This document shows positions 24,001-34,722 of a stretch of DNA of 64,000 bases, piece by piece. Under the pieces are notes generated by a model. It was given only the letters and a program-made list of their open reading frames with translations, searched no databases and was not told where the DNA came from. The position numbers and the translations under genes were made by a program. The DNA lies in the NCBI GenBank assembly GCA_014529385.2, contig CM043951.1, forward strand, positions 111,311,469 to 111,375,468, read 5' to 3'. Source of the stretch: Adiantum capillus-veneris (lineage: Eukaryota; Streptophyta; Polypodiopsida; Polypodiales; Pteridaceae). The first letter of the stretch is position 1, and each line of letters starts with the position of its first letter.

Positions 24001-24480
24001 GATGTTCCTAACTAGACTGCTGCTTTGAGGAAGGTGCCATGATGCAGTCTCAAGTGATATACCTGCACATCATCCAATGAACTCATGAGACGTGGTGTGC
24101 CCTCGCTTATCATCCCTGCTAAAAAGAAACAAGAACTTCATGGGCTTGCTCTTGTAAGCAGGGCATTCAAGGTGATGTGCTATGGGATTTGCCCCAAGAT
24201 TGCATGCAGCTTGTGGACTAGAAAATTACCTCGAGAGTCTATGTCCTCTCATGCATCCAGCAGAGCAGTATTAGGTTTTGCCTGCCTCTTGTTGCAAATG
24301 AGCAAGGTGTGGCACTCATGCAGCTCCAAATGCAGCTTAATGTAGCTAAATGATCCCAGGTGGGGCGCGCGTGCTCAAGAAGTAGAGAGTGTACATGTTC
24401 AATGGGAGAGACATACCTCGAAGAGAAGAGGGCGGTTACTGCAATCGTCCTTGAAGCAGCTAAGCTTGCATAGTAGAAGC
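21041..24480 (-). pseudogene. six-exon gene: coiled coil, RING-like zinc finger, basic C-terminus; broken
   Basis: GT-AG boundaries give six minus-strand exons: before 24421; about 24334-24071; 24017-23172; about 22130-21748; 21657-21581; and about 21500-21041 (TGA stop). Exon 3 reads in one frame with WSEFLQNLVWRQWDVY and a coiled coil (ERDNLQNKIKRWEEQMSGS), but has TGA/TAG stops. Exon 4 has a RING-like cluster: CVGC, then CTHVYHILCFAHVC, then a later Cys. The last exon is disordered and ends in nuclear-signal-like blocks (KKPTPKRKKSTPK, RKRKKPNAKG). Exon phases agree across the joins. A nuclear protein is likely; I do not recognise the family. About seven in-frame stops mean this copy is dead unless the stops are assembly errors. 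Confidence 0.55.
22240..23060. repeat. palindromic minisatellite in an intron
   Basis: The intron between exons 3 and 4 of the RING-like gene is filled with irregular copies of self-complementary words such as GTGCTATATAGCAC and TAGCACATAGCACA. A duplicated block of about 60 bp (CCACCCACTCCATGAAGATG) lies at about 22915 and 22979. Short ORFs here are composition artefacts. Confidence 0.8.
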
Positions 24481-24507
24481 TCTAAGCACAGTAGACCTTG
24501 AGCACGC

Positions 24508-24578
<71 letters not shown>

Positions 24579-24789
24579 GGGGGTTGGGGGTGGGGGGGGG
24601 GGGGGGGCACGGTGTTTGAAACTGCCAACTACTCATGAAACAAAGTGGGTGTGTGAAGGCTGAATTTTTCAGTATAACATTTTTTAGAATATAAATTTGG
24701 ACGTCTGAAATATGGCACCAGTGACCACACCCCCAATGTCATGCTATGCTATTTATTTATATCACATATATAGCTTTCCACCTATTCAT
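24481..24789. repeat. GA microsatellite and G tract
   Basis: A (GA)n run covers about 24509-24577, followed by a G-rich tract with one T to about 24607. It lies just upstream of the first visible exon of the minus-strand gene. No gene is visible in the remainder. Confidence 0.85.
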
Positions 24790-25456
24790 GCTTTCACCCC
24801 CTTCGTCTTTGTCGTTTGGCAAGCAGTGAGACAAAACATTCAACCTCATTTGAGTCCGTCTTTAGTCCTTGCTCAACATCTTTATCTTCAAGAAGAATCT
24901 CCAAATTTTCTTGAAACACTTTACTTGTAGCTTGTAAGAAAAGATCTGTCTTCTCTGCATCTAGTGTGGCCCATTGTGTCCTGGTGAGTTGTGCATAACA
25001 CCGCTCAAATTCCCTAAGTAGCTATGTTATTGATAGTCCTTGCTTTGGCTTGACTACCCATTCTAAGAATGTCCTTTTGGTCACTCTCTCAGAGTCCTCC
25101 ATGAAATATTCCTCCTTTAAAGCTACTTTGAGTTCTTCCCAATTTCTCCCATGCCCATTTTCAATTCCCCTAACATGTTCTCTAATTGTTGGAGAAACAA
25201 CTAGCTCAAAGCTTTGAATCATCTCACCTTTTGACACGCAATGAAGCTCCATCTCCTTCACATACTCGCATAAGTATTTGGTTACATCTTTGCCATTGAA
25301 CTGATCCAATTTGTTGGCGACTGCTTGTATGGCCTTGGTTGCTGAAATCTCCCTTCTTTTAGCGGCATGTTGTTGTTGCATGAACATTGCAAATGCTTGA
25401 AACATTTGCATTGTTGCTGGGTCAAAATGCATTCCCCAGTTGCTCAACATGATCAC
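24790..25456 (-). pseudogene. retrotransposon gag fragment
   Basis: The minus strand encodes a gag-like capsid region. The block FNGKDVTKYLCEYVKEMELH, followed by IREHVRGIENGHGRNWEELK and FLEWVVKPKQGLSIT, matches the general layout of plant retrotransposon gag. A TAG near 25021 interrupts it, and the frame resumes as LREFERCYAQLTRTQWATLD down to about 24790. No pol or LTR is visible next to it, so it is an orphan relic. Confidence 0.55.
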
Positions 25457-26302
25457 CCATGGTTACCCAAAAACTCTCACCCTGGCAGATTCGCATCGGG
25501 TTCACAAAAAATATGTCAAGCAATTTGCGGTCTTGCTAGGAAAGCACCGAGATTTTGGCTATGAGAGTTTATGAGAGAAATCCAGAAAACTATATGAAGG
25601 AGTTAAACCATAGATGCCATGAAGACTAGGTTTTGAAAGGAAGTGCAATCAAAGAAGCCCCACTCTTTCTCTCTTGCACTCACACACAAGAAAGAACACA
25701 AAAGAGAATATCAAAACAACACAAAGATGAAAACATCAAGGCTATGGTCATATCGTATCATGGGTAATATGAAAGGGTTAATAGATGAGTTAATGATATT
25801 GAATCTTGTCTAACCAAATAGGCTACGGATTGTTCTTTGGAATTGTAGTTTTGTGCTTACCATAATATATATGTTTTGTCTGGTGATTGGGATTAATTGT
25901 GTGTACAAATCCTCTTGGTTCATAGCAAGATAACTACACTTACATCGAAAGAAAAGTTATAGTCTATAAGAGGTAGTATGATGGGATCCGGTGAAAGAAG
26001 TATTTCATTAAGCCTTTTTCGGCCAAAGAGAAACACTGTACGTTGTTGAAAGTGTATTTTATGGATAATCCATACGTTAATTCTAAATGTGGGTCATTCA
26101 TCTACGATAACTCTAGTATGTGCAAAATATAGATATGAGAGAAGACAAGAGAAGAGAAGAGAAGCGAATTTCCCACCCAAACCCTATTCTTGCCCGTAGG
26201 CAATAAGGGAGAGATGTACCTGTAGCAAGGAGAACCTAGAATTTGTATAGAGAATGGATTTCTAAGAGTGAGAGAGATAGGTTTGGTTAAGGAGATGAGA
26301 TT

Positions 26303-26340
<38 letters not shown>

Positions 26341-27440
26341 TAGATTAGAGATGAAAAAGAAAACAAAAAGAAATCAAGAAAACATCAATGTAGAACACAT
26401 CTTACTTGACAAACCCTTCGGCGCCATTATTGATGGAAAGAGAAGAAGAAGGAAGAATTCAACTTTGATTGATACACCAAGTTCAGGACCTGATTAGAGT
26501 TAATCTTCCAAGGATAGCGTACAAGAATGGCTAGTCTTCCTCTAGGAGAAAGTGTAGGCTTAGGCTTATGTTAATGGCTAAGTACAATTAGGTATTACTA
26601 CTCACTCCCTCAAGAATTCCTCTCATCAATGGCTTGAATGGTTTTCAAGGAAGAAGAGGTCCTCTTTTATAGGTGAAGGGAACCCCGAAGGGTTTACAGA
26701 AGAAGAGAAGAGCCAGTGTGAACAGAAACTGGAAAAGTTGGAAATGAGTTGTCCCTGCATGATGTGGGCAGACAGGGGTCTAGTATTTTGATCATATCTC
26801 CTCAATCGTGGCTCCAAATAAAAAAGTAAAAATATGGACAGAAACTTCAACTCATTAGCTACGACTCACATTTTATATACTTTTTTCAATTCGGATTAGA
26901 ACCTTGTATAAACAACTCATCAAAATAGGGTACAGTTTTGGCAGCAAAAGTCTTCTTGTGGTCCCCTTAGCCTAGACTTTCATTTGAGTCCACCAATGGA
27001 CACCTCATGCCATATGAAAGCATGAAATTTTTTCGTAATCATGCTTGCAATAATGAATAGGGGTATCTTTGAGAATCATGGAAGCTAGTGTCCCACTAGC
27101 ATTTGATTCCTTCCTAGTAGCTATTTAAAAGAAATGTAAGAAAAATATGAAAAATACATAGAATATATATATATATATTGAATTTACCTTAGATAGTGGA
27201 TCTAGCTAGGGTGTAAGATGATAATGACATAGTAGAAATAAAGAATCCATGATTTTTGCCCCAAGTTAAAGAGGCGGAGCTATTGACGCTTTTTCGATAG
27301 TACTTCTTGACAGTAAAGTAAGAATATGTTACCCTTGATATAAATAATAGGATGAGATAGAAAGAATGTTATTATACTTAAATATGCATATGTACATTAT
27401 AGAAAGTATAATTATGTATCTAAAAATGGCAAGATAGATA
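25457..27440. other. gene-free stretch with an AT microsatellite
   Basis: AT-rich DNA without a supported gene. A run of TA repeats lies at about 26306-26338 and a smaller one at 27164-27178. Short ORFs here have no protein character. Confidence 0.5.
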
Positions 27441-27924
27441 TGGTAGCATGCGTTCCCACTATGTACGTGTCACAGCACGACAACACTTTTTCCGTTTCTC
27501 AAAATTTTGAGCAGAAGACCCCAAAAAATTGAGACAAATTTCAGGGTGTCAAAAGACAAATCAACAGGAAAATGTAATCATTGATTCACCATATTGACTA
27601 GCAATAAATGCCACACAAAACACTAATCATATTCTTAATTACACAAAACAACCACAATTAGCACGAATCAAGCCTCAAAGAAAAACTTTGTAGCAATTTT
27701 GAATCTTACAAGTCAATCGCATACACATACTATTTTGTCACCATGAATTGAATCAACGCGTGATCATAACCCCTCTGATACCATGTTGAGATGTAGAGAG
27801 AAAGAGAGAGACGAAACAAGAGACACACCATGTACGCCCCTAGAGACTAATTCATATTGAGGACAAGATAGAAATATATAGGTGAGACCAAGTTGAGTGG
27901 AGTGAGCCATATATAGTGCCAACA
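27441..27924 (-). mobile_element. copia D-family fragment: 5' LTR, primer site and leader
   Basis: On the minus strand the LTR (27784-27924, 141 bp) starts TGTTGGCACTATATATGGCT and ends CTACATCTCAACA, matching the copia D LTR closely. It is followed at once by TGGTATCAGAGG, a near-perfect initiator-Met primer site, and by about 340 bp that align with the copia D leader. No gag or pol follows, so this is a truncated copy of the same family. Confidence 0.8.
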
Positions 27925-28053
27925 ATAAGAGACCCTATGGTCCTAGGGCCATACTTGGGGGGTTGACCATTCAATACCCCTTATATAACGTGCATTCATG
28001 GGGTTTTTAAAAAAACCATCTTTTAACATGTCTGAATGAATAATGACCCCTTA

Positions 28054-30616
28054 TTAATACTCATCAAGAAACTGAGAAATGTTTTCTTCGACTATGTCAA
28101 TGATTGGGTTCCTGCAAGTGTACATTGTTGAGTATGGATCACATATCCATCCAAGTATCCATGACACAATGAGACCAACCAAGCCCAAATGATTTTCACT
28201 CACCACGACCAAAGGTGCATATGTGCTATTTGCAAGACAATTCTCATAATTATTTATGAGTGACTTATATAGAGAGTCATCCACTAGGACTATGTTTCTA
28301 GCATCAAACTTGTGGTGCTTTGTCGACATTGTTTTTAGATTCTTTAGGAAAAATTCCTTGTCAACCTCACTATCGGGCACATACAACACCTCTTGACCTA
28401 TACTCTCCAGCCACCTTTAGCAGTCTTCCTGGGAGCGTATGCCTACCATGTAAAGAAGATGTTTGTAATTAGCATAAATATATTGCTAAACACTTGATGC
28501 ATTGTCACTAGCAAGAAAACTCTTGCTCATAATTTTGGGGAAGCTGGATTTCAATGTTTTCATCAATTTAGCCTTTCTACAACAAGACCAAACTATGAAC
28601 TTCAATTTCCTTTTAAGACTCTGTAGAACCTCTTCATCATCATCTGGCCTCACAACACAAATAAGCCAAGGCATGATGATGACAATTTGTGGTGTATATT
28701 CTTCCTTCATAGCTCAAAGGCCATCTGGAAGATCATCCAAGCCCTTCAATAACATCCCATTAGCATCAAGCACAATCAGTTGCCTTGATGTAGCAGTCAA
28801 ATTAGTCAAAAGCATTATCTCTACATGTGGCTCATCTAGCCACCAAGAAGATGTACAAACCAAAAACTAGAATGAGTGGAGGTAGGTAGATAGGGCTAGT
28901 GTTAAATGAAACAATAACAAATCTAGTGCTATGTTGCACCAAATTTGTTATTATATTGAACAATGGATATTATAAAATTTGGAAACAAAGAATCACACAA
29001 TAATATAGCTATAAGTTGAACACATTTGAGTACCATAGAGTGAAAAAAAGCACTAGATTGGTGAAAATCTCATTCTATAAAATCCAAGTTCTTGTTAGGG
29101 TGATTAGAGTTTTCATGCACCGGACAACTAGCCATGGGCTTCTCTCTTTGCATGCTAAAAATCTCTATGAGAGTGGTCAAATTGGTAGAATCACTTATAC
29201 GATTCTCTATAGCACCACTAGGCTTTGGATCCATAGCCCCCTCATTTGTATCCAATTTTCCATTGTGTACCACTCCCTTCTCGGCATCCTCTACCACTTC
29301 TCCATCCTCTACCACTGCCTTCTTGACATTGTCAACCCTGTCTCCCTTTGTTGCATTGTCTACATTATCCTCATGTTTTTGCATTGTCATTTTTATGCCT
29401 CTTCTCTCCTTTGTGATCTCTACCCCTTCCCCTAGCTTGGGATCGTCTACCCCTTCCCACTTCTAGGTCTTTGCCCCTTCCACTAGTTTGGCATCCTCCA
29501 TCCCTTTCGAGTTCTTGGTCACTAACCCCTCCCCTCACTTGAGATTTTTTAATCCTCCTCCCTTCCTGGCTTTTGCATCACCTATCTCCACATTCTTTGT
29601 CTCCTTGGAATATTTCATCACATTGTCACCAAGAATCCAAACATAAGAGTCATTACTTTCTCATTGTCTCCCATGGTGTCACCATGTAGCCGCTCGTGAA
29701 TCCCTCTCCATTCTAGATACCATACTTTAAGGTGGGATAACATCCCCCATCTCTTTAGTAGCCTCACCCTTCTAATTAACTTGTAGAAAACTTTGTGGAG
29801 CTTCACACATCCTTCACCTTTTTTGGTTTTCTCCTACTGAGCCTAGCTGATACTGAATCCTCAGCTACAAAAACAAGAAAAGAAAACACAATACTTACAC
29901 ATAGACTCACATTCAGTACATATGAGCATATTATTTTCAGAACACACATTACTTACTCTTTACAAAATGCAACTCAACCATATAGGACTTTGGGGATCAC
30001 CATAGTGCAACCATGTTTGACACAATCTTCCCTACTATGTAATAGAGCACTAAAGTAGGTAATATTGATGTTGGCACAACTTCCAACAACCCTTGTAGAC
30101 TCCATGATCTCACCAAATGCAACACATATCATAAGCACGTAGATCATAACCATGAAATAAATAATGTGGCGCATATGATATAACATGAACCTCTTCCCAA
30201 GCCTAACATCAACAATCATCTCCTTCACAAAGAGGGTGTGGCCTTGTGCATCCTTTCATGTTGCCTCCAATATATCATATTTAGCCTTATGCCAACCAAT
30301 AGCATTACAAAAATCCCAAATTAGTACCAAAAGCTAGAACATGCAAAAGTATGCATAGTTTTCTCCTTTTCTCTCTTGTATGGATGTCTCCTCTCCCCAC
30401 CCTAAAAATTTCCTCCCTTGTTGTTGATACCAATGAGAGACCTTTGAATCTGGCATATGGGTCTCCACCGAGCCAGTGTTGAAGTACCACTTGGCTATCG
30501 AGGCCTTGATTTTCATACCATTGAAGTGGACAATTTTTCCCTACGGACCTTTTCCACATGGCCACTGGTCGGGGCTTGCCAATAGGCCTTTGAATTTGAA
30601 AAGGTCCATAATACAT
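28054..30616 (-). pseudogene. FCP1/NIF-type HAD phosphatase gene, broken
   Basis: The C-terminal part (28870-28054) follows the FCP1-homology layout: motif I as LIVLDANGMLL (canonical DxDx(T/V) replaced by D-A-N, as in related plant proteins with LDLNG), the RP...F.VWS region as FIVWSCCRKAK, and the late acidic motif as NIVLVDDSLYKSL. Known family members dephosphorylate Ser/Thr, for instance on the RNA polymerase II tail. Upstream on the same strand, 29640-29070 encodes a Lys/Glu/Asp-rich low-complexity region and 30520-29974 another conserved-looking frame (HFNGMKIKASIAKWYFN, SKVSHWYQQQGRKFLGWG). All carry occasional stops. I infer one decayed gene, but the three parts could be separate. 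Confidence 0.5.
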
Positions 30617-31099
30617 GTGTGATGGTTTAGCATGATATTTCTTATGAACTATGAGCTCACCTTGCCACGTTCAGTATCACAATTGTTCTTTAGTACTTCC
30701 TAAATCCTCTCTTGCAAATTAATCAACACTACTAGTTTGTGGAAAGTACACTTTGAAGATAGCGACCATCTACATGTCATCAAGCTTTGGGTCTACTTCC
30801 TAAAACATAGCCACATTTGCTACAAATTACAATGTTGAGGTTTTTGCCTAAATTTTAATTTACAAAAAGAATATTGTAAAATGCACAAGCTAGAAATTCC
30901 AAAATAGGAAGCAATTGACATCTTATCAACACAACTGCTCCCTTTTGGTAGCCTTGATCATCCACTTTAGTAAGCCTATCAAGAGATATCGTGCAACCAA
31001 CTACCATCAATTTTGTGGTGCAAGGGCCAAGTTTACTTTATTTGTTCAAGATCACTTTTGCTCGGGACAATTCACTTTATAGAGGCGTGAAGCTCGAGG
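30617..31099. other. gene-free stretch
   Basis: The minus strand may hold a little more of the upstream pseudogene (HTCIMDLFKFKGLLASPDQW near 30620-30560), but beyond about 30700 nothing is supported. Confidence 0.4.
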
Positions 31100-31520
31100 G
31101 GCAAGGCAACCCACACAAGCACGTGGTTGGAGTACTAGGCTCCTAAGCCTGAGGACATGGGTTCAAAATATGAATCATTAGAGGGTAGCTCAACATGCTG
31201 ACCTTTAGAGGACATGGGTTCAAAATATGAGTCATTAGAGGGTAGCTCAACATGCTGACCTTTTCTCATCCGCTCATTGGTCTCTCTATCCCCACTTGTA
31301 GTTCTCCATCGTCCATCCCACCATGGTGGGTCATTAAGACCCGTCCTATACAGTGTCATGGGGTCACAATGGTTCCCAGAAAAGATACAACCTCGAAGAA
31401 ACTTAAGGTTTAAGATTCTACAAAAGCAGCATTCACCTACTCGTAGACGGGACTTGGTCATATAGTAGTTTGCAGATTATGGTAACTCCGAACCACGGAA
31501 ATTCTCACTCACCTTGTACT
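31100..31520 (+). repeat. possible tRNA-derived SINE with a duplicated B-box segment
   Basis: GTGGTTGGAGTACTAGGCTC at about 31121 followed by a GGCT/AGCC stem and GGTTCAAAAT resembles a Pol III A box, anticodon arm and B box. A 57-bp segment starting GAGGACATGGGTTCAAAATA is tandemly repeated at 31151 and 31208, which doubles the B box. No acceptor stem was found, so it is not a functional tRNA gene. Target duplications and an A-rich tail were not located, so this stays tentative. Confidence 0.35.
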
Positions 31521-31679
31521 ATTATATACTGCGCTGGATGCCTTTACTTTTCAAAGACGGAGTTGTGACTAAGGTTAATAGAGAGCTCGGTTGAAAAAAT
31601 GTCCTGTGAAATGAGTGCATGAGAAGGAGTTCCACTCTGAAACGTCATTGTAGGCGTCATGTGCGAGAGGTAGGCGTGG

Positions 31680-31883
31680 AGAGAGAGAGAGAGAGTACGG
31701 TTGGACTGCGAGAGGTAGGTGTGGAGAGAGAGAGAGAGAGCGAGAGAGAGAGGAGAGGTGTAGTCTACTGTCTAGTTCAGCGCAGCCGCCAGAGAGAGAG
31801 AGAGAGAGAGAGAGACTGCGGTTGGATTGCTTTTGTGCCCCAATAACCGAGAACAAAAACAGCCTGGTGTGTGTGGGCGCAAA

Positions 31884-31959
<76 letters not shown>

Positions 31960-31960
31960 C
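31680..31960. repeat. GA and CA microsatellites
   Basis: (GA)n runs lie at about 31679-31694, 31722-31762 and 31793-31815, and a (CA)n-(GA)n compound run at about 31889-31959. They sit 150-550 bp upstream of the ATG at 32230 and may be in its promoter or 5' leader. Confidence 0.9.
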
Positions 31961-32116
31961 TGTCAATTTGCCACCTGCGGGAGAAGCAGCAAGCACGCAA
32001 GGTGCAGTGCACGATCATTTGACAAAGTCTATGTAAGAAATAGGGATATAATACGTAGCTTGTGGGACCAGCTCGTAGAAAAAAAGCACCTGGTACTCCA
32101 CTTCTATTCTGCACGT

Positions 32117-32123
32117 TATAAAA
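32117..32123 (+). promoter_or_regulatory. candidate TATA box
   Basis: TATAAAA lies 107-113 bp upstream of the ATG at 32230, leaving room for a start site near 32150 and an 80-bp leader. Confidence 0.35.
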
Positions 32124-32229
32124 GCAGCTCATTGAAAGTATATTACTTGGAAACGCACACGACACCTACTCATCAGAACTCTATAAGTTTCTAAGTATTT
32201 CATTAATAAACACAGGAAAACCACTATCA

Positions 32230-32469
32230 ATGGGTAACAACGCTGTTAGCAGCAACAGTAGCAGCAATAATATAATTAGTAGTGAGCAGCAGCAGCATCA
32301 AAAGGAGAGGCCAATAGTGAGTAACCCAAACAATAATGGCCAGCATCATCAGTACCCACTTCCAAGACAGGAGCATATAAGCCAATACATGCCCGGGCAT
32401 CCTGCAAGAAGCCACATCCCGCACAACCTCCTCTTCTCGTGCTCCTGCGCTAGGTGCGTGCCCCAATAA
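32230..32469 (+). CDS. small Ser/Asn/Gln/His-rich ORF, perhaps a first exon
   Basis: A 79-codon frame with a true ATG (MGNNAVSSNSSSNN) runs through Gln/His-rich sequence to the end CSCARCVPQ. Gly at position 2 could allow N-myristoylation, which is a guess from the sequence. A splice donor (TAG|GTGCGT at about 32452) lies just before the stop, so this may be the first exon of a longer gene whose other exons I could not find. It is unlike the retroelement ORFs. The antisense frame is also open but has no upstream signals. Confidence 0.35.
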   Translation: MGNNAVSSNSSSNNIISSEQQQHQKERPIVSNPNNNGQHHQYPLPRQEHISQYMPGHPARSHIPHNLLFSCSCARCVPQ

Positions 32470-33795
32470 CCTGGGTTACATTGCATATACACTCATGTAT
32501 GATCCACATACAGAGAATGGAGACACTGCAGTACAAAGCTCTCTAATTAATCCAAAGTCACAGCTACTCCATACTTATTATATCTTTATATCTTTATAAA
32601 CTATTGCCTACGATATATAATTACTTTTACCTTAAAACAATATTTCCCTGCATGCTATAATTCACACGCTCTTGCCTCTTTTTTTTGGGACTCCCCATTC
32701 GTCCAAACAACATCTCAAGTATTTCCTTAAAGGCAAGCCACAAGGAACTTCATTTGAGCTAGGACGTAATCAGGGTTGTTAGCCTTATCCTGCCAATTAT
32801 AATTTAATCAAGGTTAAATTACCTTATGGTGCTCAGTGGTGCAAAGTTTCAAGATGTACTAGTAATTTGCTACTTTGTTCACATTTCTCTTTTGGCTTTG
32901 TATAGCAAGCCATAGTCAAGGAGCTAGGAATACATCTGCATTTTGCATGTGAAGTGAAGCATCGAGCTTTGGTGATTAGTTTGTAAGTGGGTCCTTTTCA
33001 TTTTCTTGTTTTAGAATGCCGACGTTTATGGAACACATTTTTTACGTTGGGACTTGACAACGTCTGTAATTTATGAATTGAAGATACTCAGTTTGTATAA
33101 AACATGAATTAAATATACAATGTTTAAATTTTAACACCGATTTTCATAGAGTAAGTGAGTGGCACATGAAAGTCTGATGGAGATTTGGCACAATCTTGAC
33201 CTAAATTTATAAAGGACAAAAATTCTACCATACTTCATAGTTTTTTTTATGTGGATGGTATGATGCTCAAGGCATTTTTCTACATTAATTGTTGTGGAGT
33301 GGGCAAAGCGAGTGAATTACTCATGCATCTTGAACTAGTAGTCCGTTGTGAGGTTTTGGCCCTTTCATAGAGGCACATAAGATGCAAGCATAGTAGGTGA
33401 CTGTGCTCACATTTTAAAGAGAGGCCCTTACTTGCATCATCTTTGGCTAGAACAATCGAGGAGCTTCCTTGTCTTGCTCTCCTCTACCATAATTTGCAAA
33501 CATTGGAAAAGGAACCGCATTAAGAATGCTTATAAGAATTGTGCTTTCACATGAGGCAAATCCTTAAAAGAATCACCACCAATGAGTTCTTAATTGCAGA
33601 CAAATATTAAGCCCATTGTGGCCATGAAAGCTTTTTCTTGGCATCCCCATGTTACTTTTAAAAAGTAGTAAGCTTACTACTGACTCTAGAGTGATGGATC
33701 TTGCATCAATTTGTTCACTCCACTTCCTAACAATTTGATCGATTGCAATCTTCCCTCCCTTTATTACAGGTTGAATGCCACACTCTAAGCACCAT
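32470..33795. other. gene-free stretch
   Basis: No supported gene, LTR or tandem repeat was seen. If the ORF at 32230 is a first exon, further exons could lie here, but I could not identify them. Confidence 0.45.
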
Positions 33796-34699
33796 GTTAG
33801 AAAGTTATCTATGTAGCAAAATTATCAACGTGCATACATATGTAAAGAGCTAAGTTTAAACTCGCGTGAAAACTTTAAAGCTCTAACTATACGTGAACAA
33901 AAAAACTATGAACAATAAACTACATGGAGTATTTAAGGAACATCTCGATGAACATCCCATTGTGGAATGTAGGTTAGGAATTTATATGCAAGAACCTCAG
34001 CCCAATAGTCCACAAAAACGGCCTTTGCATTTCCAAGATAGGCTTCTAGGTATCAACACATACAAGTGGCTGGTAGAGCTTAGATGGCGATTTAGACAAC
34101 TAGAGCAAGTAGGAATACAAGGGACTAACAATCCTTACAAAAGTATCTGTTGTGTGCGTCAAGTGTGCACACCATTCTACTTAATTACTCATGAGAAGGC
34201 CTCCTTATATAGATGTAAGGGAGCCTCTAAACACCCATGTGCAGCCACCCTTAGATAGACAAGTCCAAGTAGGACTCTCCCATGTGCCCATGTGTAGCCG
34301 CTTTTGGGTAGACAAGTCTTCCTAGAAATCAGCCACCGGCCAAGGAAATCCGGCTACAGGCCAAAGACCACTGGCCGTCGACCATCGGCCAAAGACCACG
34401 AACCACCGGCCACCGGCCACCGACGGCCATTTTCCGATTGTCTTCCAACCGTCGTCCGGCCAAGATATTCCGACGAAAAAGAATATTTCGTCCAAAATAT
34501 TCCCCTAAAGTTTCCCCTGAATTTGCTCCGTACCATCCACAATCACAAATAGAGATCTCATCAGCGTGCAAAGCTGGAATCCACCAAATATATGCGCACC
34601 ATTGGCTTCTCCTCATATGGGGGCCTTACAAACTATGCAACATATATTGTGGTGGAAAAACTAAGAGAGGTGGGCATCGCAAGTATACCAACACCCCCC
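33796..34699 (-). repeat. candidate 3' LTR of copia C
   Basis: On the minus strand a G tract (GAGGGGGGG, a polypurine tract) after the RNase H gene is followed at 34699 by TGTTGGTATACTTGCGATGC, a typical LTR start. A matching end (CTTTCTAACA on the minus strand) is proposed at 33796 because it pairs with TGTT, but it is not confirmed by a second LTR copy. A GC-rich patch of CCACCGGCCA-like words lies at about 34330-34430. ORFs inside look like chance. Confidence 0.45.
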
Positions 34700-34722
34700 C
34701 TCAATGAACACCCGAAGATGCT

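Noticed and set aside
31121-31180. Functional tRNA gene
   Set aside because: A and B box-like sequence is present, but no acceptor stem or complete cloverleaf could be drawn.
31575-32165. Minus-strand 196-codon ORF with long Ser-Leu and Val-Cys runs, and plus-strand Arg-Glu or His-Thr ORFs
   Set aside because: These are translations of (GA)n and (CA)n microsatellites, with no other coding sign.
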